Numbered from the stretch's first letter, positions 1-6,663 are shown. The stretch: DNA of 12,774 nucleotides from Ardenticatenales bacterium (GCA_013139935.1 WSZX01000245.1:1-12774); one strand, 5' to 3'. Notes: a model not told the origin generated them from the sequence alone. Made by a program: numbers and translations.

Positions 1-577
1 CGACAAACAGAAACAGCACCTGCTCATCCGCCCCAGATGCCGCCCACCGCAGGAGGCCGGCCAGCAAACCGATGAATGCGCCACCAAGAACGGTATAGGC
101 CGTTCCCAACCAGCTTACCCCGCCGGATGCTCCGACCTCAACAACCCTTCCTGTTGTGATCAGGCGCGGTCTTGCCTGGCTGAGGACTCCTATCTCGGTC
201 GCCCAGGTATCAGCGTTGACAGCTGCCATGGCGCCCACGTAGGCCGCCAACCAGAGAGAATGTGGGTGGATGACCGAGCCCACAGCAAGCAACATGCCTA
301 ATCCGCCATTCGCCAAGGTCTGGCCGGCATCGCGTTGACTCCCTTTGGCGAATTTGTCAGCCAGCGCCGCCTTGTCCGCTCGCCGATAATGCGAGAGGAG
401 GCTCGATGAGAGAAAGAAAGCAACCAGCAGAACTCCCCAGTCCCAGCCCCCCAAACCAAAGATAATCGTGCCCACCACAATGGCGCCCGCAGCCCCGGAG
501 CGGCTGAGGGCCCCCTTGACATAGCCAGCGTAGCCGATGGCTGCGCTGATCACCAGGCCAAAAAACACCCAAACCAT
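1..577 (-). CDS. DUF92 family membrane protein (partial, 3' end beyond window)
   Basis: The reading frame starts with ATG at 577 and stays open to position 1, giving 192 codons, so the C-terminus lies outside the window. The product begins MVWVFFGLVISAAIGYAGY and is hydrophobic, with several likely membrane helices. It shows the signature of the DUF92/TIGR00297 family: a conserved segment DTWATEIGVLS followed by GASGGVSWLGT. This family includes the plant and cyanobacterial VTE6 phytyl-phosphate kinases, which act on prenyl phosphates in the membrane. Members outside phototrophs have no firmly assigned reaction, so a role in isoprenoid phosphate metabolism is only a family-level inference. 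Only one base separates this ATG from the stop codon of the upstream bPH/DUF1648 gene, so the two are probably translationally coupled and co-transcribed. The family call is strong; the substrate is unknown. Confidence 0.88.
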   Translation of the reverse strand, partial: MVWVFFGLVISAAIGYAGYVKGALSRSGAAGAIVVGTIIFGLGGWDWGVLLVAFFLSSSLLSHYRRADKAALADKFAKGSQRDAGQTLANGGLGMLLAVGSVIHPHSLWLAAYVGAMAAVNADTWATEIGVLSQARPRLITTGRVVEVGASGGVSWLGTAYTVLGGAFIGLLAGLLRWAASGADEQVLFLFV

Positions 578-578
578 G

Positions 579-1478
579 CTAGATCGCAGTCAGGTCTCCA
601 ATAGCAATCCAGAGCAGGATCTGCAAGCCAGCGGCCGCCCCCCACAGCAGATAGGCCCCCATCCTCTCCCGTGCTCGACGGTAGACCACATACCCTAGAA
701 CCCCATCCACCAGCCAGGCGACGGTGCCAAGCAGAGCCAATGTGAACAAGTGGGCCGGTGCCCCCATCCGATCAGGCACGCCAGCCGTGTCAAAATGCAA
801 TGGCAAGGTGTGTGCGAGTCCACCGAAACGCACGGCGACCAGTACCCACAGTCCACAACTGAGAATCCCACCAATCACCAGCAACCAGCGCGCCAACCGA
901 TCGCAGAAAAAACCACGGTGGACAATTCGGGGCTGCGTCAAAGCCGGCTCTACTGTCCGCGAGACTCCCATCTCGCGTTGAGCCGCATACAGGTCCATGA
1001 ACCTATCCGCGTTCTCTGGCGAGATCGCATAGGAGCCAGCCGCAGTATTGATGATCAAGTGGCTCTCCGTCGGCATAGTACAGAAAAAGCGAACGGCACC
1101 AACGCCTTCAATCCGCCCCCGGCCAATCCAGCAACCCGGCCACCAAAGCCCGCGAAAGCGCACCACTCGGCTCAGATCGGCGCCACGGAGGATCTCCTTC
1201 ACCTCAGACATGGGGACTGTCTGCACTCGCGATCCCCAATTGATGACGATGACATTCCGATCCACGCTATAGCTGGCGCTGCTCAACCCAGCCAACCCGT
1301 AGAGCACGACTCCCATGACTGGCAGGGCGAGCACAACGAGCAAGGACCGGAGAACCGTGAGCACCGTAACGGGCGACGAGAGAATCAGGACAACCAACCC
1401 GATTTCCAGCAAGGCCAACGCCAGTACAACGCACAGGCCAAAGATCAGACCAAGCCTAGTTGGTGGCTTGTGCACCAT
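579..1478 (-). CDS. bPH domain plus DUF1648 membrane protein
   Basis: This is a 299-residue integral membrane protein. Two hydrophobic segments (about residues 9-33 and 38-64) precede a soluble domain at about 66-165. That domain starts YSVDRNVIVINWGSRVQTVP, the pattern of bacterial pleckstrin-homology domains of the bPH_5 type. Three further hydrophobic segments follow (about 196-217, 243-265, 273-296). Between the first two of these is HFDTAGVPDRMG (228-239), the hallmark of DUF1648. Proteins of this make-up are widespread in Gram-positive-like bacteria, often near stress or transport genes, but have no established reaction. The ATG start lies 17 nt after the ilvE stop and has no strong ribosome binding site. 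DUF92 follows after one base. The domain call is good; the function is unknown. Confidence 0.85.
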   Translation of the reverse strand: MVHKPPTRLGLIFGLCVVLALALLEIGLVVLILSSPVTVLTVLRSLLVVLALPVMGVVLYGLAGLSSASYSVDRNVIVINWGSRVQTVPMSEVKEILRGADLSRVVRFRGLWWPGCWIGRGRIEGVGAVRFFCTMPTESHLIINTAAGSYAISPENADRFMDLYAAQREMGVSRTVEPALTQPRIVHRGFFCDRLARWLLVIGGILSCGLWVLVAVRFGGLAHTLPLHFDTAGVPDRMGAPAHLFTLALLGTVAWLVDGVLGYVVYRRARERMGAYLLWGAAAGLQILLWIAIGDLTAI

Positions 1479-1495
1479 CGCTCAATCCGCGTTGC

Positions 1496-2434
1496 TCAAT
1501 CGGTCAGGTAGACCGGGGTGCACCATTCCCGGTACTTGCGGACTTTTCCCCGAACGATGTCAAAGAACAGCTCGCGCAGCCGGCCGACCACCGGCCCCAT
1601 TCGACCGCTCCCGATGGTGTAGGAATCGATTTCCGCCACAGAGACGATTTGCACACCCGTACCGCAAAAGAACACTTCATCCGCCAACAGTACCTCGGTG
1701 CGGTCAATGGGTCGCTCGACGGTCTCAATGCCCAGCTCATCACGCAAGAGCTGGATGTGGGTTCGGCGGTTGATCCCCTCCAACACATTCTCATGCACCG
1801 ACGGAGTGTACGCCACCCCGTCGCGAATGATGAATAGGTTCTCTGCACTTCCCTCACTGACGTGACCATCCTGGTTGAGCACGATGGCCTCGTCGAATCC
1901 CTTCATGTGGGCATCCGTCTTGATCAGCGCCGAGTTGGCATAGCTCCCGGTGATCTTGCCCCGCGCAGGGATAGCATTGTCATCCACGCGCCGCCAGGAA
2001 GAAATGGTGACACGCGCTGCTTCCTCGTTCTGCAGATAGCGGCCAAAGGGGATGGCAAACATCGCCACTTCATCATCCAGGTCATGCAGTCTCACCCCGA
2101 TTTCTAGCGAGGACTTGAAGGCCAGTGGCCGGATGTAGGCATCCTCCAAGTATCGCTCGCGGCGCAACAGGTCAAGCGTAGAACCAACCAACTGCTCAAC
2201 CGTGTATCTGTTTGCAGTGTCCATGAGAAGCAGCCGCGTCGAGTTGATGAAACGACGAAAATGGTCTACTATGCGAAACACAAAGAGCTGCTTCTCCTCC
2301 TCATTCCAGTAGGCGCGGAGGCCAGCAAAGCAACCAGTACCATAATGGAGAGCATGTGTCATGATGCTCACGTTGGCCTTTTCGATGGGCACGATCTCCC
2401 CCCTGAAAAAGGCATAGCGATTGCGCGTTGACAT
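1496..2434 (-). CDS. ilvE: branched-chain amino acid aminotransferase
   Basis: The enzyme is a fold-type IV PLP aminotransferase of 312 residues, the usual size for IlvE. It transfers the amino group between glutamate and the 2-oxo acids of valine, leucine and isoleucine in the cytoplasm. Visible landmarks are HALHYGTGCFAGLRAY (27-42), the likely PLP lysine K160 in GKITGSYANSAL, the cofactor-binding segment EAIVLNQDGHVSEGSAENLF (182-201, with E194), and FCGTGVQIVSV near the C-terminus. These match the IlvE type I class better than D-amino acid transaminase or aminodeoxychorismate lyase, although fold-type IV paralogues can be hard to separate. The ATG at 2434 has only a weak ribosome binding site. 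The gene sits 17 nt after the DUF4177-like gene and 17 nt before the bPH/DUF1648 gene, inside one transcript. No leucine or T-box leader is visible. Confidence 0.93.
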   Translation of the reverse strand: MSTRNRYAFFRGEIVPIEKANVSIMTHALHYGTGCFAGLRAYWNEEEKQLFVFRIVDHFRRFINSTRLLLMDTANRYTVEQLVGSTLDLLRRERYLEDAYIRPLAFKSSLEIGVRLHDLDDEVAMFAIPFGRYLQNEEAARVTISSWRRVDDNAIPARGKITGSYANSALIKTDAHMKGFDEAIVLNQDGHVSEGSAENLFIIRDGVAYTPSVHENVLEGINRRTHIQLLRDELGIETVERPIDRTEVLLADEVFFCGTGVQIVSVAEIDSYTIGSGRMGPVVGRLRELFFDIVRGKVRKYREWCTPVYLTD

Positions 2435-2451
2435 GCAGGTTACTCGCGTCT

Positions 2452-2667
2452 CTAGGCCCCGGACGGAGCCGGCCGCTTGAAAAAGAACGTCAACTCCCCT
2501 TCTGGGTCAGTAACCACGCTGACCAGTTCCCACCCCTCGTCCTCCAGGTCACTCCAGGCGGATCGCCTGCCAAGGTGGGCGTCCGCCTTGTTTTCGAACA
2601 CGCCGGCGGCGCCCAGAAAGGTGACCCGGCTTCCTTCCAGTTTGCAGTGCTGCCATTGTCGCGCCAT
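2452..2667 (-). CDS. small DUF4177-like protein
   Basis: This short gene encodes 71 residues. The C-terminal half contains LEDEGWELVSVVTDPEGEL followed by FFFKR. That matches the DUF4177 pattern, in which an L-x3-GWELVSV segment leads into a beta strand ending in aromatic residues and K/R. The family consists of small soluble proteins of unknown function. The start is well supported: an AGGAGGAAAC ribosome binding site lies directly before the ATG at 2667, the best one in this gene train. The gene lies 13 nt after the histidine phosphatase stop and 17 nt before ilvE. The N-terminal half (MARQWQHCKLEGSRV) is not recognised. It is probably a real gene given its ribosome binding site and family motif; its role is unknown. 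Confidence 0.75.
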   Translation of the reverse strand: MARQWQHCKLEGSRVTFLGAAGVFENKADAHLGRRSAWSDLEDEGWELVSVVTDPEGELTFFFKRPAPSGA

Positions 2668-2680
2668 GTTTCCTCCTGTG

Positions 2681-3322
2681 CTAATCGGCTAGATGCGAAA
2701 TATCGTTAAAGGTGGGGACCTGCGCCATTGCATCTCCGTCCACCAGCAAATGCGTGAAACTGCAGTTATCTATCCGGACATTCCACCACTCTCCGAATCT
2801 ATGTGGCACAAAGTGGGCCAGCGCCATGCGAATAAAGCCGCTATGAGTAGCGAGCAAGATGATCTCCCCTGGGTGAGCGGTGGCCAATCGCAACACTGTG
2901 TCCCGCACACGGGCACGGAACTGAAACCTCGACTCGCCAGCAGGCCAGCAAAAGCCCTCATCCGTTCGATCCTGCCACCGCGCGTAGACCTCTGGGTGGT
3001 CCGCTTGAAAGTGTTCGCTGCGAATCGCCTCCAATTCACCAAAGTGCATCTCCCTCAGCGATTCATCCCGCACAGGGCGTAGATGAGTCACTTGGCCAAT
3101 CGAGAGAGCAGTCTTCCAGGCTCTGCCAGTCGGGCTACTGTAAAGGCCAACCACGCCCAGCGAGTCGCGCTCCAGCCGCGCAGCCGTCCGGCTCACTTGC
3201 TCTCGCCCCACCTCGCTCAGCGCAGTATCGCTCCAGCCGGTCCACAACTGCTGCCGGTTACCCACCGTCTCCCCATGCCGGAGGAGGATCAGGCTGGCTG
3301 GCAACTTGTGGCTAGACGTCAT
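2681..3322 (-). CDS. histidine phosphatase family protein (phosphoglycerate mutase-like)
   Basis: The 213-residue product belongs to the histidine phosphatase superfamily (branch 1). The phosphate-accepting histidine is H16 in LILLRHGETVGN. The second arginine is probably R67 in YSSPTGRAWKTA, the likely proton donor E91 lies in LREMHFGELEA, and the second catalytic histidine is H160 in LLATHSGFIRMA. All core catalytic positions are present, so it should be active. The family includes phosphoglycerate mutase, alpha-ribazole phosphatase (CobC) and broad phosphatases such as PhoE, and sequence alone does not settle the substrate. No cobalamin genes are nearby. The ATG at 3322 lies 11 nt inside the end of the DUF1232 gene, so the two are probably coupled in translation. 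Confidence 0.9.
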   Translation of the reverse strand: MTSSHKLPASLILLRHGETVGNRQQLWTGWSDTALSEVGREQVSRTAARLERDSLGVVGLYSSPTGRAWKTALSIGQVTHLRPVRDESLREMHFGELEAIRSEHFQADHPEVYARWQDRTDEGFCWPAGESRFQFRARVRDTVLRLATAHPGEIILLATHSGFIRMALAHFVPHRFGEWWNVRIDNCSFTHLLVDGDAMAQVPTFNDISHLAD

Positions 3323-3674
3323 CTACCGGTTCCGCTTCGCCTTCAACTACCTTCCACCCAGCGGCCTCTGCAATCATGTCATCCAGGTGCTCCTGCACCA
3401 CGGCCGATGGTGAGAGCTCTAGGAACAGCCGGCAGCCCAGCGCAATCACCGCTACGTCATCCAGTTGGCCCAGCCCCACCAACACATCTGGCACTATGTC
3501 GGTCGGGATTGCCAGGTACGCCAATGAAAGAAACGGGATTATCTTCAGCCAAATGGGCACCCGGCGGTCCCGTATCAGACGCCACACCAACTTCGCCTGC
3601 CGCAATAGCCCTCGCCAGGGATTGAGGGGGGTTGGTCCTCGCAACGGTTGGCCGGGGCCGCTGTCGTCGCTCAT
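3312..3674 (-). CDS. DUF1232 (YkvA-like) family protein
   Basis: This 120-residue protein carries the DUF1232 core at about residues 30-80: a hydrophobic stretch IWLKIIPFLSLAYLAIPTDI, then VPDVLVGLGQLDDVAVI with the P-x-D, P-D and L-D-D residues typical of the family. DUF1232 proteins are small, probably membrane-associated and functionally unassigned. The N-terminal 20 residues are rich in proline and glycine. The C-terminal tail is acidic. The start at 3674 is preceded by GGAG about 9 nt upstream, and a minus-strand promoter lies about 30 nt further up (3709-3737). It is therefore the first gene of the six-gene minus-strand transcript. Its end overlaps the start of the histidine phosphatase gene by 11 nt. 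Confidence 0.85.
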   Translation of the reverse strand: MSDDSGPGQPLRGPTPLNPWRGLLRQAKLVWRLIRDRRVPIWLKIIPFLSLAYLAIPTDIVPDVLVGLGQLDDVAVIALGCRLFLELSPSAVVQEHLDDMIAEAAGWKVVEGEAEPVDDV

Positions 3675-3708
3675 CGCATCACTCCATGCTTAATGCTCAA
3701 CGTGGCCA

Positions 3709-3737
3709 ATTATAGACCCAACGACCGTGAGGGGCAA
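3709..3737 (-). promoter_or_regulatory. predicted promoter of the minus-strand gene train
   Basis: On the minus strand a TTGCCC box (3737-3732) is followed by a 17-nt spacer and a perfect TATAAT (3714-3709). Transcription would begin near 3702, leaving a leader of about 28 nt with a GGAG ribosome binding site before the DUF1232 start at 3674. Position, spacing and the exact -10 support a vegetative-sigma promoter. Confidence 0.65.
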
Positions 3738-3763
3738 GCCAAAGCCGGCGCGCTCAGCAATGC

Positions 3764-3792
3764 TTTTCAGACCGCATATCCTGTGCTAAAAT
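3764..3792 (+). promoter_or_regulatory. predicted extended -10 promoter of the cNMP-like/bPH_2 gene and def
   Basis: The boxes are TTTTCA (3764-3769), a 17-nt spacer, and TAAAAT (3787-3792) preceded by TGC, an extended -10 element. The predicted transcript start near 3799 lies after the GTG at 3796, so that codon cannot start translation from this promoter and the ATG at 3835 is favoured. The -35 boxes of this promoter and of the minus-strand promoter at 3709-3737 are 26 nt apart and divergent. Confidence 0.6.
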
Positions 3793-3834
3793 AGAGTGAC
3801 ACTAACGACCTTGAACCAATCTTGGCGCAACCGG

Positions 3835-5550
3835 ATGACGGAAGAAACTGCGGACAAACTGCGGCAAATCGAACTGTTCAGCAGACTGGAAACAGGTGAT
3901 TTGCGCCGGCTAGCCGCCCTGTTTGAGCGTGCCGAATACAGGCAAGACGACTGCCTCACGCAGCATGGCGAGACCAGCACCTGCTTGCACCTTCTGGAGA
4001 GCGGCCGGGCCACCGCGTGGCGCATGGACGCGGGCGGCGTCGAGGAACCAGTCAGGGACCTGGGACCAGGAGATAGCTTTGGAGTCGCTGCTCTGTTCCT
4101 CAATGATGCCAGCAACGTGACGGTACAGATTACCGAGAACGCGACAGTGCTCTCGCTCGAGCGCTCTCGCCTCGACCAGTATCTGGACGATTTCCCGCAA
4201 GTCCGCGACGGCCTATTGCTTCCGGCGGCAATTGAGGAACGACTAAGCACCCCCCAGTTTGACTGGTTGACGGCCGACGAGTACGTCGTCTTTTTCTCCA
4301 CAAAGTCCCGGTGGGCGCTAGTGGCGGCTGAGGTCACTCCACTACTCATTTTCCTGGTGGTGACAGCCGTCGCCAGCCTGACCAGACACATACTCTATCT
4401 GCCCGTGATTCTGACTGCTTCAGCTGTGCTGGTTGGGGGAGGACTGGCCCTGATCAAGTGGCAGGACTGGCGCAACGACTATTACGTGGTGACCAACAAG
4501 AGGGTGGTCCACCACGAGAGCCGTCTCCCGACGCTGCGGGTGACAGTGAAGCAGGCGCCGCTGCACCAGGTCCAGAATGTGAACATGCTAAAATCTGGCC
4601 CAATTGCCAAAAGTTTCAACTTTGGAACGCTGTATATCCAGACGGCCGGAGTGGAAGGATCAATCGCGTTTCGGTATTTGGACGATCCAGAGCAGTGCCA
4701 GCAACTCATCTTTGACCTGCTGGAGAAAACACGTTCACTGGAAAAGGCCATCGAGCGTGTCGCTATCCGCCGGGCCATGGAGCAGCGTCTCGAACCCCAA
4801 GAACTGCCCGAGGAGGGAACGGAAGCCGAAACCGCACCCCCTATCCAATACACCTCTGGGGAGGCAGTGTGGGACATCGAATCGCCCCCTGCAGAGCCGA
4901 GAGAGCAACCAGAGCGACAATCCATTCTGGCGGGAATCGGCCGGCGCATCGGCTTTTTCCTGCCCCGCTTTCGCGAGGAGAGGGGCCGGGTCGTCACCTG
5001 GCACAAGCATCCGTTTGTGCTCGCCAAGGCGATCTGGATACCAGCTCTCATCCTCGTCGCAGCCCTCCTGGCGGGAGTCGCATGGGCAACAATAGGAGGC
5101 CAGTCCTTCAGTTCCGTGGTTCTGGTGCTCTTTTTCATCTGGTGCCTGAGCCTGTTTTGGCTACTATGGAGATACGAAGATTGGCGAAACGATGTATTCC
5201 AGATGACAGACTCGCACATCATTGACATCGATCGGCTGCCTCTGGGATTGAGGGAAAGCAAGCGACAGGCAGCGCTCGAGCAGGTGCAGAACGTCAACGC
5301 CGAGATTCCCAATGTTTGGGCTCGTTTGTTCAATTATGGCAGCGTGGTGATCGAAACGGCTGGAGCTGCGGGCGACCTGACCTTTGAGTGGGTGATGAGA
5401 CCCCGCGCCGTGCAAGCAGAGATCTTTCAACGTATAGAGGCCCTGCGAGCCAAACAGCGTACCGAGGAAGCAGAACGGAGACGCACCGAAATGGCCGATT
5501 GGTTCAGCGTGTACGACGAGATGAAGGAAGGAAGCGACTCGCAGGAGTGA
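3835..5550 (+). CDS. cNMP-binding-like domain fused to two membrane bPH_2 (DUF304) modules
   Basis: Read from ATG 3835 the protein has 571 residues. Residues 1-125 form a Crp-type cyclic-nucleotide-binding fold (IELFSRLETGDLRRLAALF, then LGPGDSFGVAALF). In the cassette the usual Glu is Val and the usual Arg of the P-R-A segment is missing, so binding of cAMP is doubtful. Two helix pairs (about 160-182 and 185-207; 395-422 and 425-445) each lead into a bPH_2 domain. The two copies align with each other: DWRND at 211-215 and 449-453, QVQNVN at 245-250 and 483-488, then FN[FY]G and TAG-x2-G. A proline- and glutamate-rich linker joins them, and a charged tail ends the protein. Known bPH_2 proteins such as YdbS/YdbT are implicated in resistance to antimicrobials. 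The frame also opens at GTG 3796, but the promoter overlaps that codon. def follows after 5 nt. Confidence 0.85.
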   Translation: MTEETADKLRQIELFSRLETGDLRRLAALFERAEYRQDDCLTQHGETSTCLHLLESGRATAWRMDAGGVEEPVRDLGPGDSFGVAALFLNDASNVTVQITENATVLSLERSRLDQYLDDFPQVRDGLLLPAAIEERLSTPQFDWLTADEYVVFFSTKSRWALVAAEVTPLLIFLVVTAVASLTRHILYLPVILTASAVLVGGGLALIKWQDWRNDYYVVTNKRVVHHESRLPTLRVTVKQAPLHQVQNVNMLKSGPIAKSFNFGTLYIQTAGVEGSIAFRYLDDPEQCQQLIFDLLEKTRSLEKAIERVAIRRAMEQRLEPQELPEEGTEAETAPPIQYTSGEAVWDIESPPAEPREQPERQSILAGIGRRIGFFLPRFREERGRVVTWHKHPFVLAKAIWIPALILVAALLAGVAWATIGGQSFSSVVLVLFFIWCLSLFWLLWRYEDWRNDVFQMTDSHIIDIDRLPLGLRESKRQAALEQVQNVNAEIPNVWARLFNYGSVVIETAGAAGDLTFEWVMRPRAVQAEIFQRIEALRAKQRTEEAERRRTEMADWFSVYDEMKEGSDSQE

Positions 5551-5555
5551 CACCA

Positions 5556-6125
5556 ATGGCTCTTCGGACGATCCTCACGCTTCCCCATCCGAATCTGCGC
5601 CGGAAAGCTCGACCGGTATCCGATTTCGGCGTCGACCTGCAGCAACTCATCTCCGACATGGTCGACATCATGCATTCAGCCCAGGGCATAGGGTTAGCAG
5701 CCAATCAGGTGGGAGGGCTCGCGCAGGTGATCGTGGTGGAATTGCCGCTCCTAGAGTCAGATGACCCAGACGCGGACCCGCCCCCGCCCCACGCGGGCGA
5801 ACTCTTTACGCTGGTCAATCCGCGCATTAGCTGGCACTCGCGAGGCCAAGATACCGGGGTAGAAGGCTGCCTATCCCTGCCGGGTATCGCTGGCGAGGTT
5901 GAGCGGTACCGCGAGGTCAGGGTGCAGGCCCAGAATCGGCACGGAAAGCCCTTCAGTATGCGATTTGAGGGCTGGCTAGCCCGCGTCTTCCAGCACGAGA
6001 TTGACCATTTGAACGGAGTGTTGTTCACAGATCACATCGACGACCCGGAGAAGGTCTGGCCGGTCACGCCCGGGGAAGAGGAGGAGGCAGAGGCTGCAGC
6101 AGCGGGCTGGCGGGTTCCAGCCTGA
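5556..6125 (+). CDS. def: peptide deformylase
   Basis: This metallo-hydrolase removes the formyl group from the N-terminal methionine of new proteins in the cytoplasm. All three family motifs are present in the 189-residue product: GIGLAANQ (44-51), EGCLSLPG (103-110, metal ligand C105) and HEIDH (147-151, metal ligands H147 and H151 with catalytic E148). The frame is open further upstream, but ATG 5556 is the proper start: the product then begins MALRTILTLPHPNLRRKARP, as in other deformylases. An AGGAG site (5543-5547) also sits 8 nt before it, overlapping the previous stop codon. An acidic, proline-rich insert (about 67-80) and an acidic, alanine-rich tail are small departures from the compact family form. 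It is co-transcribed with the upstream membrane gene. Confidence 0.96.
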   Translation: MALRTILTLPHPNLRRKARPVSDFGVDLQQLISDMVDIMHSAQGIGLAANQVGGLAQVIVVELPLLESDDPDADPPPPHAGELFTLVNPRISWHSRGQDTGVEGCLSLPGIAGEVERYREVRVQAQNRHGKPFSMRFEGWLARVFQHEIDHLNGVLFTDHIDDPEKVWPVTPGEEEEAEAAAAGWRVPA

Positions 6126-6464
6126 AGATCAGATCGAGTTGAGGGAATTCGCATTCACAGGGTCGCTTTCAGCGCCCGAGTAATGACTCGTCAGCCAGCA
6201 AGGCTAGACGAGACCGGCAGCACCGGCTCGAGCACGGTCAGTAGCCGACAATGCGGCGGTGGAAAAACAGAATGCCTCGCGGGCGAGAGAGATGGCGAGG
6301 GGGATTGTCCCGGCAACGGCGTCATGGCCGCCTTGTCGACACCCTCTACGATGAAGGTGCTCAAGAAAGGGCGGCGGCGACGGGAGCGAGAGGCAGGGGC
6401 AGCGGCGGAACTGCAGAGGGGACGGTGTCTCGCTTGTTATTCTACACTCTCACGATTTCTGATG
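6126..6464. other. gene-free stretch after def, with two adjacent hairpins
   Basis: No frame here gives a product resembling a known family, and the plus-strand frames open in it have low-complexity Gly/Arg/Ser-rich translations. The sequence holds an imperfect stem just after def (GGGTCGCT 6160-6167 with AGCGCCC 6171-6177, no T run). It is followed by two neighbouring hairpins. The first pairs CTCGTC-AGCC (6187-6196) with GGCT-A-GACGAG (6202-6212). The second pairs GACCG (6212-6216) with CGGTC (6235-6239), with further inner pairing. They could belong to a structured RNA or to the def transcript 3' end; neither is proven. The rest shows nothing recognisable. Confidence 0.35.
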
Positions 6465-6620
6465 TTCGGACAAGAGTTCGGACAATCGTCGTTTTCCGCC
6501 TGCTGGCCGCCCTAAAAAGGGCAAGCGGGGGGTGTGTGCAGGGCGCTTCGCGCCCTGCACACACCCCCCAATCCCTTGACACGGTCGCGAAAACAGGTTG
6601 TGTCCGAACTCTTGTCCGAA
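6465..6620. repeat. 20-bp perfect inverted repeats enclosing a hairpin (MITE-like or regulatory)
   Basis: The left arm TTCGGACAAGAGTTCGGACA (6465-6484) is the exact reverse complement of the right arm at 6601-6620. Each arm is itself a 12-nt-spaced direct repeat of TTCGGACA (or its complement). The 116 bp between them contain a small stem (GCCCT 6509-6513 with AGGGC 6518-6522) and the perfect 43-bp hairpin at 6527-6569. The 156-bp, gene-free, arm-flanked layout resembles a miniature inverted-repeat element. There is no clear target-site duplication: GATTTC occurs outside both ends at 6454-6459 and 6627-6632, but not directly next to the arms. The right arm ends 14 nt before the infC -35 box. 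Confidence 0.7.
6527..6569. repeat. perfect 20-bp intergenic hairpin (apex GGGCGC-N3-GCGCCC)
   Basis: The left arm at 6527-6546 (GGGGGGTGTGTGCAGGGCGC) pairs without a single mismatch with 6550-6569, around the 3-nt loop TTC. There is no T run after it, so it is not a typical intrinsic terminator. Its apex is shared with the hairpin at 9366-9414, although the outer stems differ, which suggests a family of REP-like palindromes. Confidence 0.85.
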
Positions 6621-6634
6621 GCCCAGGATTTCAT

Positions 6635-6663
6635 TTGACGCATGATTCGGGTTGTGCTATCAT
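6635..6663 (+). promoter_or_regulatory. predicted promoter of infC-rpmI-rplT
   Basis: TTGACG (6635-6640), a 17-nt spacer and TATCAT (6658-6663) preceded by TGC give a strong extended -10 promoter. Transcription would start near 6670. The leader would then be about 17 nt to the ATG at 6687, or about 68 nt to the alternative ATA start at 6738. Confidence 0.75.

Noticed and set aside
750..1511. A 253-residue plus-strand open frame opposite the bPH/DUF1648 gene
   Set aside because: Its translation is rich in Q, R, H and P without domain features, while the opposite strand has clear bPH and DUF1648 motifs. It is a GC-driven shadow frame.
3796..3834. GTG 3796 as the start of the cNMP-like/bPH_2 gene
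   Set aside because: It lies upstream of the predicted transcript start and lacks a ribosome binding site. ATG 3835 was preferred, though no strong site precedes it either.
4482..5333. A 283-residue minus-strand open frame opposite the cNMP-like/bPH_2 gene
   Set aside because: The translation is Ser/Arg/Cys-rich without motifs, whereas the plus strand holds the duplicated bPH_2 pattern.
6183..6515. A 110-residue plus-strand open frame between def and infC
   Set aside because: Low-complexity Gly/Arg/Ser composition, no family likeness, and it runs into the inverted-repeat region. No remnant of a known gene could be identified.
6576..6604. A perfect TTGACA (6576-6581) as a second infC promoter
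   Set aside because: At 17 nt downstream the hexamer is TGTGTC, not a -10 box, and the promoter at 6635-6663 is far better.
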